64,000 nucleotides of DNA from Shewanella algidipiscicola. Its GTDB lineage: Bacteria; Pseudomonadota; Gammaproteobacteria; Enterobacterales; Shewanellaceae. The notes below the pieces were generated by a model. It was not told the DNA's origin. It saw nothing but the letters and a program-made list of their open reading frames with translations, and ran no database searches. Of this stretch, positions 52,002 through 61,886 are shown in pieces. A program made the position numbers and the translations under genes. Location: the NCBI RefSeq assembly GCF_003605125.1, contig NZ_QPQT01000001.1, forward strand, positions 124,001 to 188,000, written 5' to 3'. Numbering within the stretch: the first letter of the stretch is position 1; every line of letters begins with the position of its first letter.

Positions 52002-52871
52002 CTAGCGCGAGACATCGACCATATAATGCCCCTGCAACCAATTGCGCCCAATAAGCAGTTTATTGGTCATTTTTGAGCGATCACGTAAATTCACCTTGGT
52101 TTTATACTCTTTACCTGGCTCGCCCACGTTAAGCTCAACCATATAGCGGATCTCGCTGCCTTGGGCGTTTCGAATCAATGATGTTTCCACGATGCGGCTA
52201 CGCACCCGCTGTCTTTCACCCTGCTCATTTTCAGTGGTGAAAGCTATCATCTTACCGACATTTTTTTCCATATCTTCGACGCCGCCTTCAATCTTAAGAT
52301 CAACAGCATGCAGTGAATTTTCAACCGCTCCCGTATCAATACGAGTCTTATACCCTAATCCTGCCTCCACGATATTAATCGTTGCCACTGGGCCTATCAG
52401 CTGCTTTTCAGCAACATCAACAATATAGTGATCTTTAAGCCAATTACGACCAACCAGTAAACGGTAATCCATATGGCTACGATCGCGCAGGTTCACTTTC
52501 ACTTGACGCTCCTTGCCATCGAAACCAACGTTTAATGACACCATGTAGCGCGTTTCTCTTCCCTGTGAATTTTTCACTGTGGACACTTGGATAATTTTGG
52601 CACTTAAACGCCGTGCTTCACCGGCTTCATTTTGTGTCGTAAACCAAAGGGTTTTGCCGATGTTATCTTTCATTTTGGCCGCGCTACCACCTTCAATCTC
52701 TAGATCGATGGCATGTAATGAGGTATTTGCCGCTCCCGTGTCCATGCGTGCATCGTAGATGAGGCCCACCTCTTCAACAGATAATTGAGCCGTTTGTCCA
52801 ATGATCTCTTTTTGTGCACCCCAGCTTGGCATGGTAAGCAAGACGGCACAAAAACAAATGACTTTAAGCAT
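52002..52871 (-). CDS. Exported protein with two tandem retropepsin-like (PF05618-type) domains
   Basis: A signal peptide (residues 1 to about 18, ending PSWGA) is followed by two repeats of the same domain, about residues 22-148 and 150-289. Each has an aspartic-protease-like DTGAxxxSLHA motif (MDTGAANTSLHAIDLEIEGG and IDTGAVENSLHAVDLKIEGG) and ends in a closely related block (NLRDRSHMDYRLLVGRNWL and NLRDRSKMTNKLLIGRNWLQ). The family is usually one domain, annotated as putative ATP-dependent zinc protease, though the fold resembles retropepsin. Retropepsins dimerise so that two DTG motifs form one site; here one chain could supply both. Function unknown. Confidence 0.82.
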   Translation of the reverse strand: MLKVICFCAVLLTMPSWGAQKEIIGQTAQLSVEEVGLIYDARMDTGAANTSLHAIDLEIEGGSAAKMKDNIGKTLWFTTQNEAGEARRLSAKIIQVSTVKNSQGRETRYMVSLNVGFDGKERQVKVNLRDRSHMDYRLLVGRNWLKDHYIVDVAEKQLIGPVATINIVEAGLGYKTRIDTGAVENSLHAVDLKIEGGVEDMEKNVGKMIAFTTENEQGERQRVRSRIVETSLIRNAQGSEIRYMVELNVGEPGKEYKTKVNLRDRSKMTNKLLIGRNWLQGHYMVDVSR

Positions 52872-52895
52872 CTAACACCTCATCTCTAATCAATT

Positions 52896-52922
52896 AAAAA
52901 GCCGACAATTTGAGTCGGCTTA
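52896..52922 (-). terminator. Terminator of the SpoIIAA-like gene
   Basis: AAGCCGAC pairs with GTCGGCTT around a 9-base loop (AATTTGA), with As (Ts on the minus strand) at the outer end. It lies between two minus-strand genes, so the exported protein gene has its own promoter. Confidence 0.75.
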
Positions 52923-52938
52923 ATGGCAATGTATTATT

Positions 52939-53310
52939 TTATTCGATCACCTCGTGGTCGGTTAACCACTTACGCGCTGCATCCCGATTGTCACGCTCAA
53001 AGACTTTAACAGGACAAGGCACCATGCAGGCTAGCACTGAAGCCATACGTGCATCACGCCCAGTGATAATGACAACTCGTGAAAAATCAGTCAAATGAAA
53101 AAACGCTAATTTTGCATCATCCCAAAGTGTCTCAACCGACACTCCTTCAAAGTGTTCATCCAACTCATACCACAGCTTAATCGTTGCATGATCTTTTAAC
53201 TTGGTTTCGATAGCAGGCAATAACCGTTGATTATAATCATCACTAGTCAGTACGCCATCCACCTTCATTGCTATCACTTCATGACTGAACCCATCGAGTA
53301 ACTCGATCAT
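52939..53310 (-). CDS. SpoIIAA-like (STAS-fold) protein
   Basis: A 123-aa cytoplasmic protein beginning MIELLDGFSHEVIAMKVDG, with KLWYELDEHFEGVSVETLWD and FERDNRDAARKWLTDHEVIE. This matches the SpoIIAA-like family (PF11964), which has a STAS/CRAL-TRIO-like fold; many members may bind small hydrophobic ligands. There is no anti-sigma partner beside it. Its own terminator follows. Confidence 0.8.
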   Translation of the reverse strand: MIELLDGFSHEVIAMKVDGVLTSDDYNQRLLPAIETKLKDHATIKLWYELDEHFEGVSVETLWDDAKLAFFHLTDFSRVVIITGRDARMASVLACMVPCPVKVFERDNRDAARKWLTDHEVIE

Positions 53311-53541
53311 TGCCTACTCCTTGTCTAATCAAGTGCCGATTAAATGGCCCTATTCGATAAATGCCGATGCAAAGAGCAACCGGCAATAACCACTGACTTA
53401 TGGCGAAGATTAACGTCTTCTACAAGGTCAAAAACTCATGGTGTCTTGCCTTTAGCAACCTCTCACGCAGCGGTGCTACATTGACAAATCATTGTTTGGT
53501 CAGTTTATCAGGGATTGGTAAGGCAAGCCGCTCAAAGGACA

Positions 53542-53889
53542 TTACTGTAACTTTGCAATTTCTTGGTCAAATAAATTTTTGATTAAGCCTGAAAACTCAG
53601 TGATAAACAGCGTTTGCTCAGAGGTGGCATTATGATGCGCAACTTTAGCCAAAATCTCTTCTAGATCATAGACAATCGCATCGACTTCTCGTATGACGGT
53701 ATTACGCTGAGCAAAGGTTAATGCAGGGTTTTGACCACACACCATAATAATCTGCGCCGCAAGCTGCTCTTCAAACAGCTCCATCACAGTGTCGCCGCCA
53801 ATTATGGTGCTATCTGACGACTCAAAAAGCCCCAGATGCTCGGTGAGATATTGTATGAGATGGATATATCCGTCTTTATCTGTAACCAT
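53542..53889 (-). CDS. DUF3802-like protein
   Basis: A 115-aa acidic, soluble protein: MVTDKDGYIHLIQYLTEHLG, GGDTVMELFEEQLAAQIIMV, then a helical C-terminus. The pattern matches DUF3802, found in Shewanella and relatives, with no known function. AAGGCG lies about 6 bases before the ATG at 53889; the frame upstream to 53904 lacks a site. Confidence 0.75.
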   Translation of the reverse strand: MVTDKDGYIHLIQYLTEHLGLFESSDSTIIGGDTVMELFEEQLAAQIIMVCGQNPALTFAQRNTVIREVDAIVYDLEEILAKVAHHNATSEQTLFITEFSGLIKNLFDQEIAKLQ

Positions 53890-53914
53890 GATTCGCCTTA
53901 ACAAACATTAATTG

Positions 53915-53940
53915 AAGAGCATGTTCTCACCCATGCTCTT
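53915..53940 (-). terminator. Hairpin after the YceI gene
   Basis: AAGAGCATG at 53915-53923 pairs with CATGCTCTT at 53932-53940 with an 8-base loop. The T-run is weak, so this is a moderate candidate. Confidence 0.45.
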
Positions 53941-54009
53941 AAATTCGGTAATTGCCGCTATTATGGTACAAATCGCGTAGTCAGTCTCGTCTAAAGTGCA
54001 CGTTTTTAG

Positions 54010-54585
54010 TTAACGGTTTAAAGTTAACACAAATGATACTGGCACGGCTTGGCTAATAGCGCTTAAGCCGGCGAGTTCGCGTAGCTTCTCGACCCCTGCT
54101 GCTAAGTCGAAATCGGCGGCATTGATGATAAGAGGCATTTCACTGGTAACTAACAGCGTGTTTTGATTCAGTTTGGCAACCCGCACCGTAATATCTAACG
54201 CTTTAGATTGACCGTGCAACATAACCTTAGCAGGGATAGCCATGGTGTCCATGCTGCCCACCGCCAGCTTATCTACCGTCTGAGCATCAATAGCGGCGGT
54301 TAATGACAAGGTTGGAAACTGCGCTGTTTCAAATAATACCTGCTTCATGCGCTCATCACGGATATCGATATTGGTCCATACACTGGTTAATGGAATCGAT
54401 AAAGAAAAATCGCCATTAGCAGCTAACTCACCGGTGATCTGAGTAAACTTATGGATCTCTGCAATATCGCCATTTTTAAACGACATAAAATTGACCACTG
54501 AATCTTGATTATTCACTTGCCAATTTGAGGCAAACACACTCAGGCTCATAACGGCGGCCCATATACCTAATAATACTGTTTTCAT
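54010..54585 (-). CDS. YceI-family periplasmic lipid-binding protein
   Basis: A 191-aa exported protein with signal peptide MKTVLLGIWAAVMSLSVFAS, then the YceI lipocalin-like beta barrel (WQVNNQDSVVNFMSFKNGDI, EIHKFTQITGELAANGDFSL, LTSVWTNIDIRDERMKQVLF). Members bind polyisoprenoid or amide lipids. The start at 54585 has GGAGCG just upstream; the 15 codons before it (to 54630) are not supported. Confidence 0.88.
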   Translation of the reverse strand: MKTVLLGIWAAVMSLSVFASNWQVNNQDSVVNFMSFKNGDIAEIHKFTQITGELAANGDFSLSIPLTSVWTNIDIRDERMKQVLFETAQFPTLSLTAAIDAQTVDKLAVGSMDTMAIPAKVMLHGQSKALDITVRVAKLNQNTLLVTSEMPLIINAADFDLAAGVEKLRELAGLSAISQAVPVSFVLTLNR

Positions 54586-54701
54586 TTCACGCTCCATTGA
54601 GTTAGCTGTAATTCCATTAACCAATATCAAGCTATTACACTGATGGTTATTTCTATATTAGCCTATTATAAAATGCGTTGAAGCGCGAAATTAATCGCCA
54701 T

Positions 54702-54732
54702 AAAAAAAGCCCTAACAAGGTTAGGGCTTTTT
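54702..54732 (-). terminator. Terminator of topA
   Basis: AAAAAGCCCTAAC pairs with GTTAGGGCTTTTT around AAG. It is T-rich on both strands. Confidence 0.88.
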
Positions 54733-54743
54733 ATTATCGCAAG

Positions 54744-57401
54744 CTATTTTGCTTTTGGCTTAGCCTTGGGTTTCGCTTTAGGCTTGGCCTCTGTCACCCA
54801 TTTACCATCGATATATTTAGCGGTCCAACCTGTAGCCTTACCATCAACTTCGGTAGCCACATACTGCTCTTTGGTCTTACGACTAAAGCGCACGAACGCC
54901 TTATTCCCGTCATCATCTGTCACTGGAGCATCGGCAAGATACTGATACTTAGGCCATAATAGTTCGCGGTATTTAACCAACTCTTCGACTAAGGGAGCAC
55001 GAGTTTCACGTGATTTAGGGAAAGTACTGGCCGCCATAAAAATACCCGCTGCACCATCACGTAATACAAAGTAGCCATCGGACTTAGTACACTTAAGATC
55101 GGGTAGATGAATCGGATCTTCTTTTGGTGGCGCCGCTTCACCGCTTTTAAGCAGTTTACGGGTATTTTTACATTCGCTATTAGTACAACCGAAATATTTA
55201 CCAAATCGGCCGTTTTTAAGCTCCATGTCATTACCGCAGCGGTCACACTCTAAGATAGGACCTTCATATCCTTTAATCTTAAATTGGCCCTGTTCGACTT
55301 CATAGCCGTCGCACATAGGGTTATTACCGCACACATGCAACTTACGCTTCTCATCAATTAAGTAGCTATCCATGGCTGTGCCACAGACACCACAGCGATG
55401 TTTGGCCCGCAGCGCATCCGTCTCGGCATCTTCGCTGTTTTCACTCACCGCCTCTTCACCCGGGGTCAAGTTCATGGTGGTTTTGCAACGCTCTTTAGGC
55501 GGCAAGGCATAACCAGAACATCCCAAGAACACCCCGGTAGTGCCTGTGCGGATACCCATAGGACGCTGACAAGTTGGGCATTGAATATCAGTTAGCACCA
55601 TCTCGTTAGGACGCATGCCGCCCTCTTCTGGTGGTAACTCGGCTTTTTCTAATTGCGCCGTTAAATCTTTGTAGAAGTTGTCGAGTACTTTTTTCCAATC
55701 AAGCTGGCCTTGGGCCACGTTATCGAGCGTTTGCTCCATGCCCGCGGTAAAGTCGTAACTCATTAACTCTTCGAAACTGCCCACGAGGCTTTCGCTCACG
55801 ATTTCACCCATTTTCTCGGCGTAGAAACGACGATTTTCCACCTTGACGTAACCACGGTCTTGGATGGTTGAGATGATCGTGGCATAGGTCGATGGACGAC
55901 CAATTCCGCGTTTTTCTAACTCTTTCACCAGTGACGCTTCGCTGTAACGCGCGGGCGGCTTGGTGAAATGCTGTTTGGGTAGTAACTCTTCGAGCGCCAA
56001 ATTGTCACCTTTGGCAACAAACGGCAAGGTGTTATCTTCTTCGTTTTTCTTCTTGATGGCGGTTTGTACGCGCGTCCAACCATCAAATTTAAGCGTACGA
56101 CCAGTCGCCTTTAATTCATAATCGGCAGCCGATACGGTTAAGCGAGTAGCATCGTATTTAGCAGGTGTCATCTGACAAGCCACAAACTGACGCCAAATCA
56201 GCTCATAAAGACGCTGAGCATCACGCTCCATGTCCGAAAGGCTCGCAGCCGTCACTTTTACGTTGGAGGGGCGAATCGCTTCGTGGGCCTCTTGTGCGCC
56301 TTCCTTGCTACCGTATCGAATCGGGGCTTCGGGTAAATACTTATCACCAAAGTCATTGGCGATCATTTCCCGAACATTATCTAACGCTTCTTGACTCAAG
56401 TTGGTTGAATCGGTACGCATATAAGTAATATGACCAGCTTCATAGAGACGCTGCGCCATCATCATGGTTTTCTTGACGCCAAAACCCAATCGGGTGCTCG
56501 CCGCTTGTTGCAAGGTCGAAGTAATATAGGGCGCAGACGGTTTACTCGACGTGCCTTTGTCCTCACGATCGCTCACCACAAAAGTGGCACCAGATAAGGC
56601 CGCCACCGCCGCCATGGCTTGGGCTTCATTTACCGGATTGAAGGCATCGCCTTTGTACTTATTGACCTGCATTTTAAGCGATTCATTACTGAGCGTGTTT
56701 AGCTGAGCATGAATGTCCCAAAATTCTTCTGGCACAAAGGCTTTAATTTCGCTTTCGCGTTCAACCACTAAGCGAGTCGCAACCGATTGCACACGACCCG
56801 CAGATAAGCCTCTGGCCACTTTTTTCCACAACAGCGGCGATACCATAAAGCCAACAACACGGTCGAGGAAGCGACGTGCTTGTTGAGCATTAACCATATT
56901 GGTATCTAGACTGGAGGGATGGCTGAAGGCCTCTTGAATGGCAGTTTTGGTGATCTCATTAAACACAACGCGCTGATAGCGCGCCGGATCCCCACCAATC
57001 ACTTCTTGTAAATGCCAGGCGATCGCCTCTCCTTCTCTATCCAAATCGGTTGCGAGAAAGATATGGTCGGCATTTTCAGCAAGAGATTGTAATTCTTTGA
57101 CGACTTTTTCTTTACCGGGCAGAATTTGATACTGGGCTTTCCAGCCATTTTCAGGATCTACCCCCATGCGAGCGACGAGAGCTTGCTTGGCTTTTGCGGC
57201 TTTATAAATTGCCTTTTCTTCAGGAGACATCTTGCGCACTTCAGCGGGCGTTTTCGTCAAAGACTTCGCCTCACTGGTGGAAGATGTTGGTAGGTCACGA
57301 ATGTGCCCCACACTCGATTTCACGATGTAATCTTTGCCGAGATATTTATTAATAGTCTTGGCTTTGGCCGGTGATTCGACAATAACTAGCGATTTACCCA
57401 T
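54744..57401 (-). CDS. topA: TopA, DNA topoisomerase I
   Basis: This type IA enzyme relaxes negative supercoils. The Toprim domain spans about residues 2-140 ([20 protein letters not shown] and [20 protein letters not shown]), and the catalytic Tyr lies in [18 protein letters not shown]. Three four-cysteine zinc ribbons follow (CPTCQRPM to C, CGVCGTAM to C, CDRCGNDM to C). The C-terminus ends in a lysine-rich PKAK repeat ([13 protein letters not shown]), an extra nucleic-acid-binding tail. The 885-aa protein starts at ATG 57401 (MGKSLVIVE); 16 upstream codons are not supported. Confidence 0.95.
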   Translation of the reverse strand: MGKSLVIVESPAKAKTINKYLGKDYIVKSSVGHIRDLPTSSTSEAKSLTKTPAEVRKMSPEEKAIYKAAKAKQALVARMGVDPENGWKAQYQILPGKEKVVKELQSLAENADHIFLATDLDREGEAIAWHLQEVIGGDPARYQRVVFNEITKTAIQEAFSHPSSLDTNMVNAQQARRFLDRVVGFMVSPLLWKKVARGLSAGRVQSVATRLVVERESEIKAFVPEEFWDIHAQLNTLSNESLKMQVNKYKGDAFNPVNEAQAMAAVAALSGATFVVSDREDKGTSSKPSAPYITSTLQQAASTRLGFGVKKTMMMAQRLYEAGHITYMRTDSTNLSQEALDNVREMIANDFGDKYLPEAPIRYGSKEGAQEAHEAIRPSNVKVTAASLSDMERDAQRLYELIWRQFVACQMTPAKYDATRLTVSAADYELKATGRTLKFDGWTRVQTAIKKKNEEDNTLPFVAKGDNLALEELLPKQHFTKPPARYSEASLVKELEKRGIGRPSTYATIISTIQDRGYVKVENRRFYAEKMGEIVSESLVGSFEELMSYDFTAGMEQTLDNVAQGQLDWKKVLDNFYKDLTAQLEKAELPPEEGGMRPNEMVLTDIQCPTCQRPMGIRTGTTGVFLGCSGYALPPKERCKTTMNLTPGEEAVSENSEDAETDALRAKHRCGVCGTAMDSYLIDEKRKLHVCGNNPMCDGYEVEQGQFKIKGYEGPILECDRCGNDMELKNGRFGKYFGCTNSECKNTRKLLKSGEAAPPKEDPIHLPDLKCTKSDGYFVLRDGAAGIFMAASTFPKSRETRAPLVEELVKYRELLWPKYQYLADAPVTDDDGNKAFVRFSRKTKEQYVATEVDGKATGWTAKYIDGKWVTEAKPKAKPKAKPKAK

Positions 57402-57750
57402 AGAATGATCTGCGCCAAAAAGTCTCAAAATTCTGTAAATTGGCTCCATATATAGAGTGTTGTACTCCGAGTTTCAAGCAAATCCCTGTTTTATTTGTCA
57501 CAGACAGCCAATTTTTAACCATTTCTTAAAAAAATGTAAAAAATAATATTTCGCCATAACATGCTAATTTTCCATTATTGTGCACTCATAAGTGATACTT
57601 ATGCACTTATAACCCTATCGACACTCACATGCCCAAAGTGGCAACTTGTTAAGCACGTCACCTTACGTATACTGGTGCCCAAATTCAGCAAATCATCAAG
57701 TACCGTATTAATGGTTTGCCTACAATAATAATGATATTGAAGGAATGGGA
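57402..57750. other. topA-astB divergent region
   Basis: About 350 AT-rich bases. They hold the perfect inverted repeat CATAAGT GAT ACTTATG (57587-57603), part of a direct-repeat-like stretch (TGCACTCATAAGT and TGCACTTATA). No ARG-box was clear. Confidence 0.45.
57587..57603. promoter_or_regulatory. Candidate operator palindrome upstream of astB
   Basis: CATAAGT and ACTTATG form a perfect 7-bp inverted repeat with a 3-base spacer, about 150 bases before the astB start and 190 bases before topA. It has the size and symmetry of a dimeric regulator site, but the regulator is unknown. Confidence 0.4.
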
Positions 57751-59088
57751 ATGAAGCATTACGAAGCGAATTTTGATGGACTCGTTGGACCAACACACAA
57801 CTATGCAGGCCTCTCCTTTGGCAATGTCGCCTCACTAAACAATGCCGCATCGACCTCAAGTCCAAAGTCGGCCGCTAAACAAGGCTTACTGAAAGCCAAA
57901 GCACTTGCAGATATGGGAATGGTTCAAGGCATGCTGGCCCCTCAGGAGCGACCAGACCTACATACACTGCGTCGAATTGGTTTTTCCGGCAGCGATGCAC
58001 AAGTATTAAGTAACGCGGCTAAGCAAGCCCCTGCGGTCCTTAGAGCATGTTGTAGCGCATCCAGTATGTGGACGGCAAATGCGGCCACTGTCTCGCCCAG
58101 TGCCGATACCCACGATGGTAAGTTACATTTTACTCCCGCTAACTTAGTCGATAAATTACACCGCAGCATAGAACCAATCACCACAGGCAACATTCTTAAG
58201 GCCACATTTAATAACTCTCGCTATTTTAGCCACCACCAACATCTACCAGAACATGCCAGTTTTGGTGATGAAGGCGCGGCTAACCATACCCGTTTATGCA
58301 GTGAATATGGTCATGCTGGGCTCGAGCTTTTTGTCTACGGCCAAGAAGCGACCAACCCTTTAGCGGCCAAGCCCAAGCTTTTCCCTGCTAGGCAAACCTT
58401 AGAAGCGTCACAAGCGATAGCACGCTTACACCAACTCGATGATGACAGCGCGGTATTTATCCAGCAAAATCCTGATGTGATTGATCAAGGGGTGTTTCAT
58501 AACGATGTCATCGCCGTGGGTAACCAAAATGTACTGTTTTATCATCAACAAGCGTTTGTCGACACTCAAGCGAAAATCGCCGAGATCCAGCGTAAATTTA
58601 ATGGTCAAGAGTTGCACTTTATTGAGGTGCCCACTGCCAAGATCAGCATTGACGATGCGGTTAAAAGCTACCTTTTTAATACTCAAATCATTACGTTACC
58701 CAGTGGTGAGATGGCCATTATTGCACCTACAAATTGCCAAGATAATCCAGCGGTTGCAGCTTACCTTGATGAGGTCGTTGCCTTAGGCACCCCCATTAAG
58801 CAGGTGCATTACTTCGATGTGAAGCAGAGTATGCAAAATGGCGGTGGCCCAGCTTGCCTGCGTTTACGTGTGGCCATGAATGAGATGGAAGTGGCGGCCG
58901 TAAACCAGCATACATTAATGAGTGATGCACTTTTTGCTCGCCTTAATCTCTGGGTCGATAAGCATTATCGTGATGAGCTGGCCGTTGATGATCTTGCCGA
59001 TCCCCAGCTTGTTATCGAATCGCGTACCGCCCTTGATGAGCTAACGCAAATTATGAAACTGGGTAGTGTGTATCAATTTCAAAAATAA
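57751..59088 (+). CDS. astB: AstB, N-succinylarginine dihydrolase
   Basis: AstB is the second step of the arginine succinyltransferase pathway, converting N2-succinylarginine to succinylornithine, CO2 and ammonia. It is an amidinotransferase-fold enzyme. Motifs seen: [71 protein letters not shown] (His) and [14 protein letters not shown] (nucleophile Cys). The start at 57751 has AAGGA 6 bases upstream; the ATG at 57745 abuts that site. The other ast genes are not in the window. It is 445 aa. Confidence 0.94.
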   Translation: MKHYEANFDGLVGPTHNYAGLSFGNVASLNNAASTSSPKSAAKQGLLKAKALADMGMVQGMLAPQERPDLHTLRRIGFSGSDAQVLSNAAKQAPAVLRACCSASSMWTANAATVSPSADTHDGKLHFTPANLVDKLHRSIEPITTGNILKATFNNSRYFSHHQHLPEHASFGDEGAANHTRLCSEYGHAGLELFVYGQEATNPLAAKPKLFPARQTLEASQAIARLHQLDDDSAVFIQQNPDVIDQGVFHNDVIAVGNQNVLFYHQQAFVDTQAKIAEIQRKFNGQELHFIEVPTAKISIDDAVKSYLFNTQIITLPSGEMAIIAPTNCQDNPAVAAYLDEVVALGTPIKQVHYFDVKQSMQNGGGPACLRLRVAMNEMEVAAVNQHTLMSDALFARLNLWVDKHYRDELAVDDLADPQLVIESRTALDELTQIMKLGSVYQFQK

Positions 59089-59116
59089 ACTAAAACTTGA
59101 ATCCTTAATAATCAAT

Positions 59117-59145
59117 AAAAAAGCGCACGTTGAAGTGCGCTTTTT
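59117..59145 (+). terminator. Terminator of astB
   Basis: AAAAAAGCGCAC pairs with GTGCGCTTTTT around GTTGAA (partly pairing), with Ts at the end. Confidence 0.85.
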
Positions 59146-59197
59146 ACTGACTTTACTGTCCCTTTAACTGAACTTGATGAGCTTCAGCCTATGCTAT

Positions 59198-61651
59198 CTA
59201 GTGAATAATCACAGGGATGGTAGCCACTTGACTTAGTTTTCCTTTCGGTGTGACAGCCTCAATCACTAATGTTCCAGAATCAGCTTGATCAGCGCCTTTA
59301 ATCACCACGCTGTAAATACCCGCACGATTATCGTTAGTCGATTCGACAGTAAACTCACCTTTACTCGCAAGGCTGCCCGCTGACGGTGTAAAGGTTATCT
59401 TAGTACCTGCTGGTAAAGGCTGATTATGCAAATCGCCAATAATGATGGATACGCCACCGGTTGATTTGCCGATAATATCTAAGGTCTGGTTATCATTAAA
59501 TCCGTCACATGGATCCGCTACGTTTTTGTCATCGATGCAGCTATCTTCGATAACTGGTGTCGATGACACCGCATCACTACCAGCCATCACTAAGACAATC
59601 GATGCACGCACATTGAGTGACTTTTTAACGCTTGAACAGCCATCGTGCCCGTCGCCATTAGCATCTAACGTACATAGACTGCCGTTATATAAGTTATCAG
59701 CAATATCAAATACCTTGTTATTGTTAAAATCAACAAAGGTCTCTGCGTCACCACCCGCTTCACCGGTAAATCTTGGGTTAAACAATGAGTCTTCATTATG
59801 ATCGACAAATGCCTCATCTAGATCATAAGGTTTACCTGAAACATTAAGCTTGGTTCTAAAATTGACGACTTCATTGGCATCGAAGCGACCATTACCATTG
59901 AGATCAGGAAACGACTCTTCACCAATGGCTCTGGCTAAAATGGTTACCCGTCCACCATAGGGCTGACCAATATCTGCATCTAGAGATGGCTCTTGAGCCA
60001 AATCGAATAAGGTTTTACCTGTAGGTCTTGGGTTTTGGCTGGTCCATTTAACCGAGCATACACCATTGACAGTGACACATGACGGATCAATGACACCGCC
60101 TTCTGCGGTAAAGGTCACGGCGGTACCATCTGGCACAGGGTTATTAAAGGCATCGGCTAAGCGCGCCGTCACATTCACCTCAACACCGTCATAATCCCAC
60201 CCCTCAGGATTCAGGTTATCGGCAGACAGAGAAAAACTGTCTTGATCTGGTAACCCAGTTGAGACAACCAATAGTTTAGATTGGCTCGATATTTCAGGCG
60301 AGCTACCATCCACAATCGCGGTGACTCTGACTGATGTAGACACCGTACCTGAATTAACCACTGTCTGAGCGATACCTTGAGCATTAGTAGTTGCAAAATC
60401 AGGATCTAATTCCACATTACCAGTATCGGTATTTAAAGAGAAAAGAACCTTTTGATTACTGACGGGAATACCGTTTTTATCTGATACTTTAAATTTGACT
60501 GTTGAGGACTCAACCCCACCGGTACCTTTAAGATTAATCACCTCTGGCAAGGCTTCGACAAATGCAATACTGCCGACACTTGCAGGCAACACATTCACCA
60601 AAGCACTGGCTGAAAGTGATTTCCCTCCCACATTAGCACTGACATTTATCGCATCATCTCCCACACACCCTTTAGCCAAATAGGTCGTGGTTGCCACGCC
60701 ATTGATCGCCAATACCGGTGAGCTAATTTCAGCTTCTGCTTTAGTTGAACATGTAGATGAAAAATTCACTTCCACAGGCTCAGTAAATACGGCTCCAGTA
60801 TCATTTTGCAGTGATACTGAAATGCTGGCCGTACCACCGGCTGAGACTTCAGCTGGCGAAACTGAAGCGACACCAGCTTGAAACGGTGTGCCACTGCCCA
60901 TCTCAACATTGGTTGCACCGATTTTAAAGACTAAATCCGCTTTTTCACCAGACAATAAGGTCGCCGTCGCAGTACCTGCACTAGGTGTGGTGCCAGCTAA
61001 AATTTGCACATAAGCTTTACCATTGTCGGTGGCAGCGGTATCGATCGGGATCTCACCCAAGGTGCTGGAAAACTGTACAATCGCTGTTTTAGAGATACCA
61101 GATACGCTTGCCACCAAATAACCAGATGATAATGATGAAATAGTGTCGATAGACTTTTGAGTGGCAGGATCGTCAACTAAAATGAGGGATATTTGAGCAC
61201 CATCGGTTGGTGCTCCGCCATCTCCCAATGTATTAAAGGAGACCAATGCCGTTACAGTCCCCCCATTGGTAGGATTATAAGTGGCAGTCACACTGCCTGA
61301 ACCCAATTTATCACCTGGTAATACATCAACAGTAACCTGCCCTGCGCTATCGGATACCCCACTATCAGGTGTTAACGCCCCCTCACCTTCAAGGGTAAAT
61401 ACAATACGCCCACCAGATAGTGAACTACCATTTTTGGACAGTGTGGCTTTTAATTTACCTGGTGTGGCATTAGAAATATCGTTAATGACCTGTCCAGTCG
61501 CATCCGTCAACACTAATGTCAGGCTATAAACATCATCAACAGCCGGAGGTGTCCCTCCGTCCGAGCCACCATCAGTGCCGCCCCCACCACTACAAGCTAC
61601 GATAAAAAACAAAAAGAAATATGAGGTAAAAACTTTATACGCTGACTTCAG
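59198..61651 (-). CDS. Lipoprotein with repeated Ig-like (Big_1-type) domains
   Basis: The 817-aa protein has a lipobox (FFIVACSGGG; Cys at residue 20 of this start) after a signal peptide, so it is likely an outer-membrane lipoprotein. It then has a Gly/Asp-rich linker and about six beta-sandwich repeats typical of Big_1/intimin-invasin domains (for example DATGQVINDISNATPGKLKA, KNGIPVSNQKVLFSLNTDTG and NLNPEGWDYDGVEVNVTARL). Near residues 550-680 a calcium-like Asp-rich segment (DLNGNGRFDANE, DFNNNKVFDIADN) interrupts them. No ATG, GTG or TTG starts the full signal peptide. CTG at 61651 with AGGGAG 7 bases upstream does. A TTG at 61612 would give a truncated signal. Role: probably adhesion or surface display; inference. 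Confidence 0.75.
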   Translation of the reverse strand: MKSAYKVFTSYFFLFFIVACSGGGGTDGGSDGGTPPAVDDVYSLTLVLTDATGQVINDISNATPGKLKATLSKNGSSLSGGRIVFTLEGEGALTPDSGVSDSAGQVTVDVLPGDKLGSGSVTATYNPTNGGTVTALVSFNTLGDGGAPTDGAQISLILVDDPATQKSIDTISSLSSGYLVASVSGISKTAIVQFSSTLGEIPIDTAATDNGKAYVQILAGTTPSAGTATATLLSGEKADLVFKIGATNVEMGSGTPFQAGVASVSPAEVSAGGTASISVSLQNDTGAVFTEPVEVNFSSTCSTKAEAEISSPVLAINGVATTTYLAKGCVGDDAINVSANVGGKSLSASALVNVLPASVGSIAFVEALPEVINLKGTGGVESSTVKFKVSDKNGIPVSNQKVLFSLNTDTGNVELDPDFATTNAQGIAQTVVNSGTVSTSVRVTAIVDGSSPEISSQSKLLVVSTGLPDQDSFSLSADNLNPEGWDYDGVEVNVTARLADAFNNPVPDGTAVTFTAEGGVIDPSCVTVNGVCSVKWTSQNPRPTGKTLFDLAQEPSLDADIGQPYGGRVTILARAIGEESFPDLNGNGRFDANEVVNFRTKLNVSGKPYDLDEAFVDHNEDSLFNPRFTGEAGGDAETFVDFNNNKVFDIADNLYNGSLCTLDANGDGHDGCSSVKKSLNVRASIVLVMAGSDAVSSTPVIEDSCIDDKNVADPCDGFNDNQTLDIIGKSTGGVSIIIGDLHNQPLPAGTKITFTPSAGSLASKGEFTVESTNDNRAGIYSVVIKGADQADSGTLVIEAVTPKGKLSQVATIPVIIH

Positions 61652-61886
61652 TGTCAGACTCCCTGTTACTCAATTCATCTATAATTATTACTGCTAACAT
61701 AAGCGCGTTACTTGCGGCTACAGATAGCAAAACACCATTGTAACCACTGGGATATAATTAGCACTTATTTTTTACAAAACAAACTCAAACAGGTAACTTA
61801 AATAAAATCAATCTAGCCAGTTACACGTTTTGTCTTACTTGGCTTTATAAATAAATGAGAAGTATAAAAATAATACAGGACACACT
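61652..61886. other. Lipoprotein-symporter divergent region
   Basis: AT-rich, about 235 bases, with both promoters expected. No operator was recognised. Confidence 0.35.
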
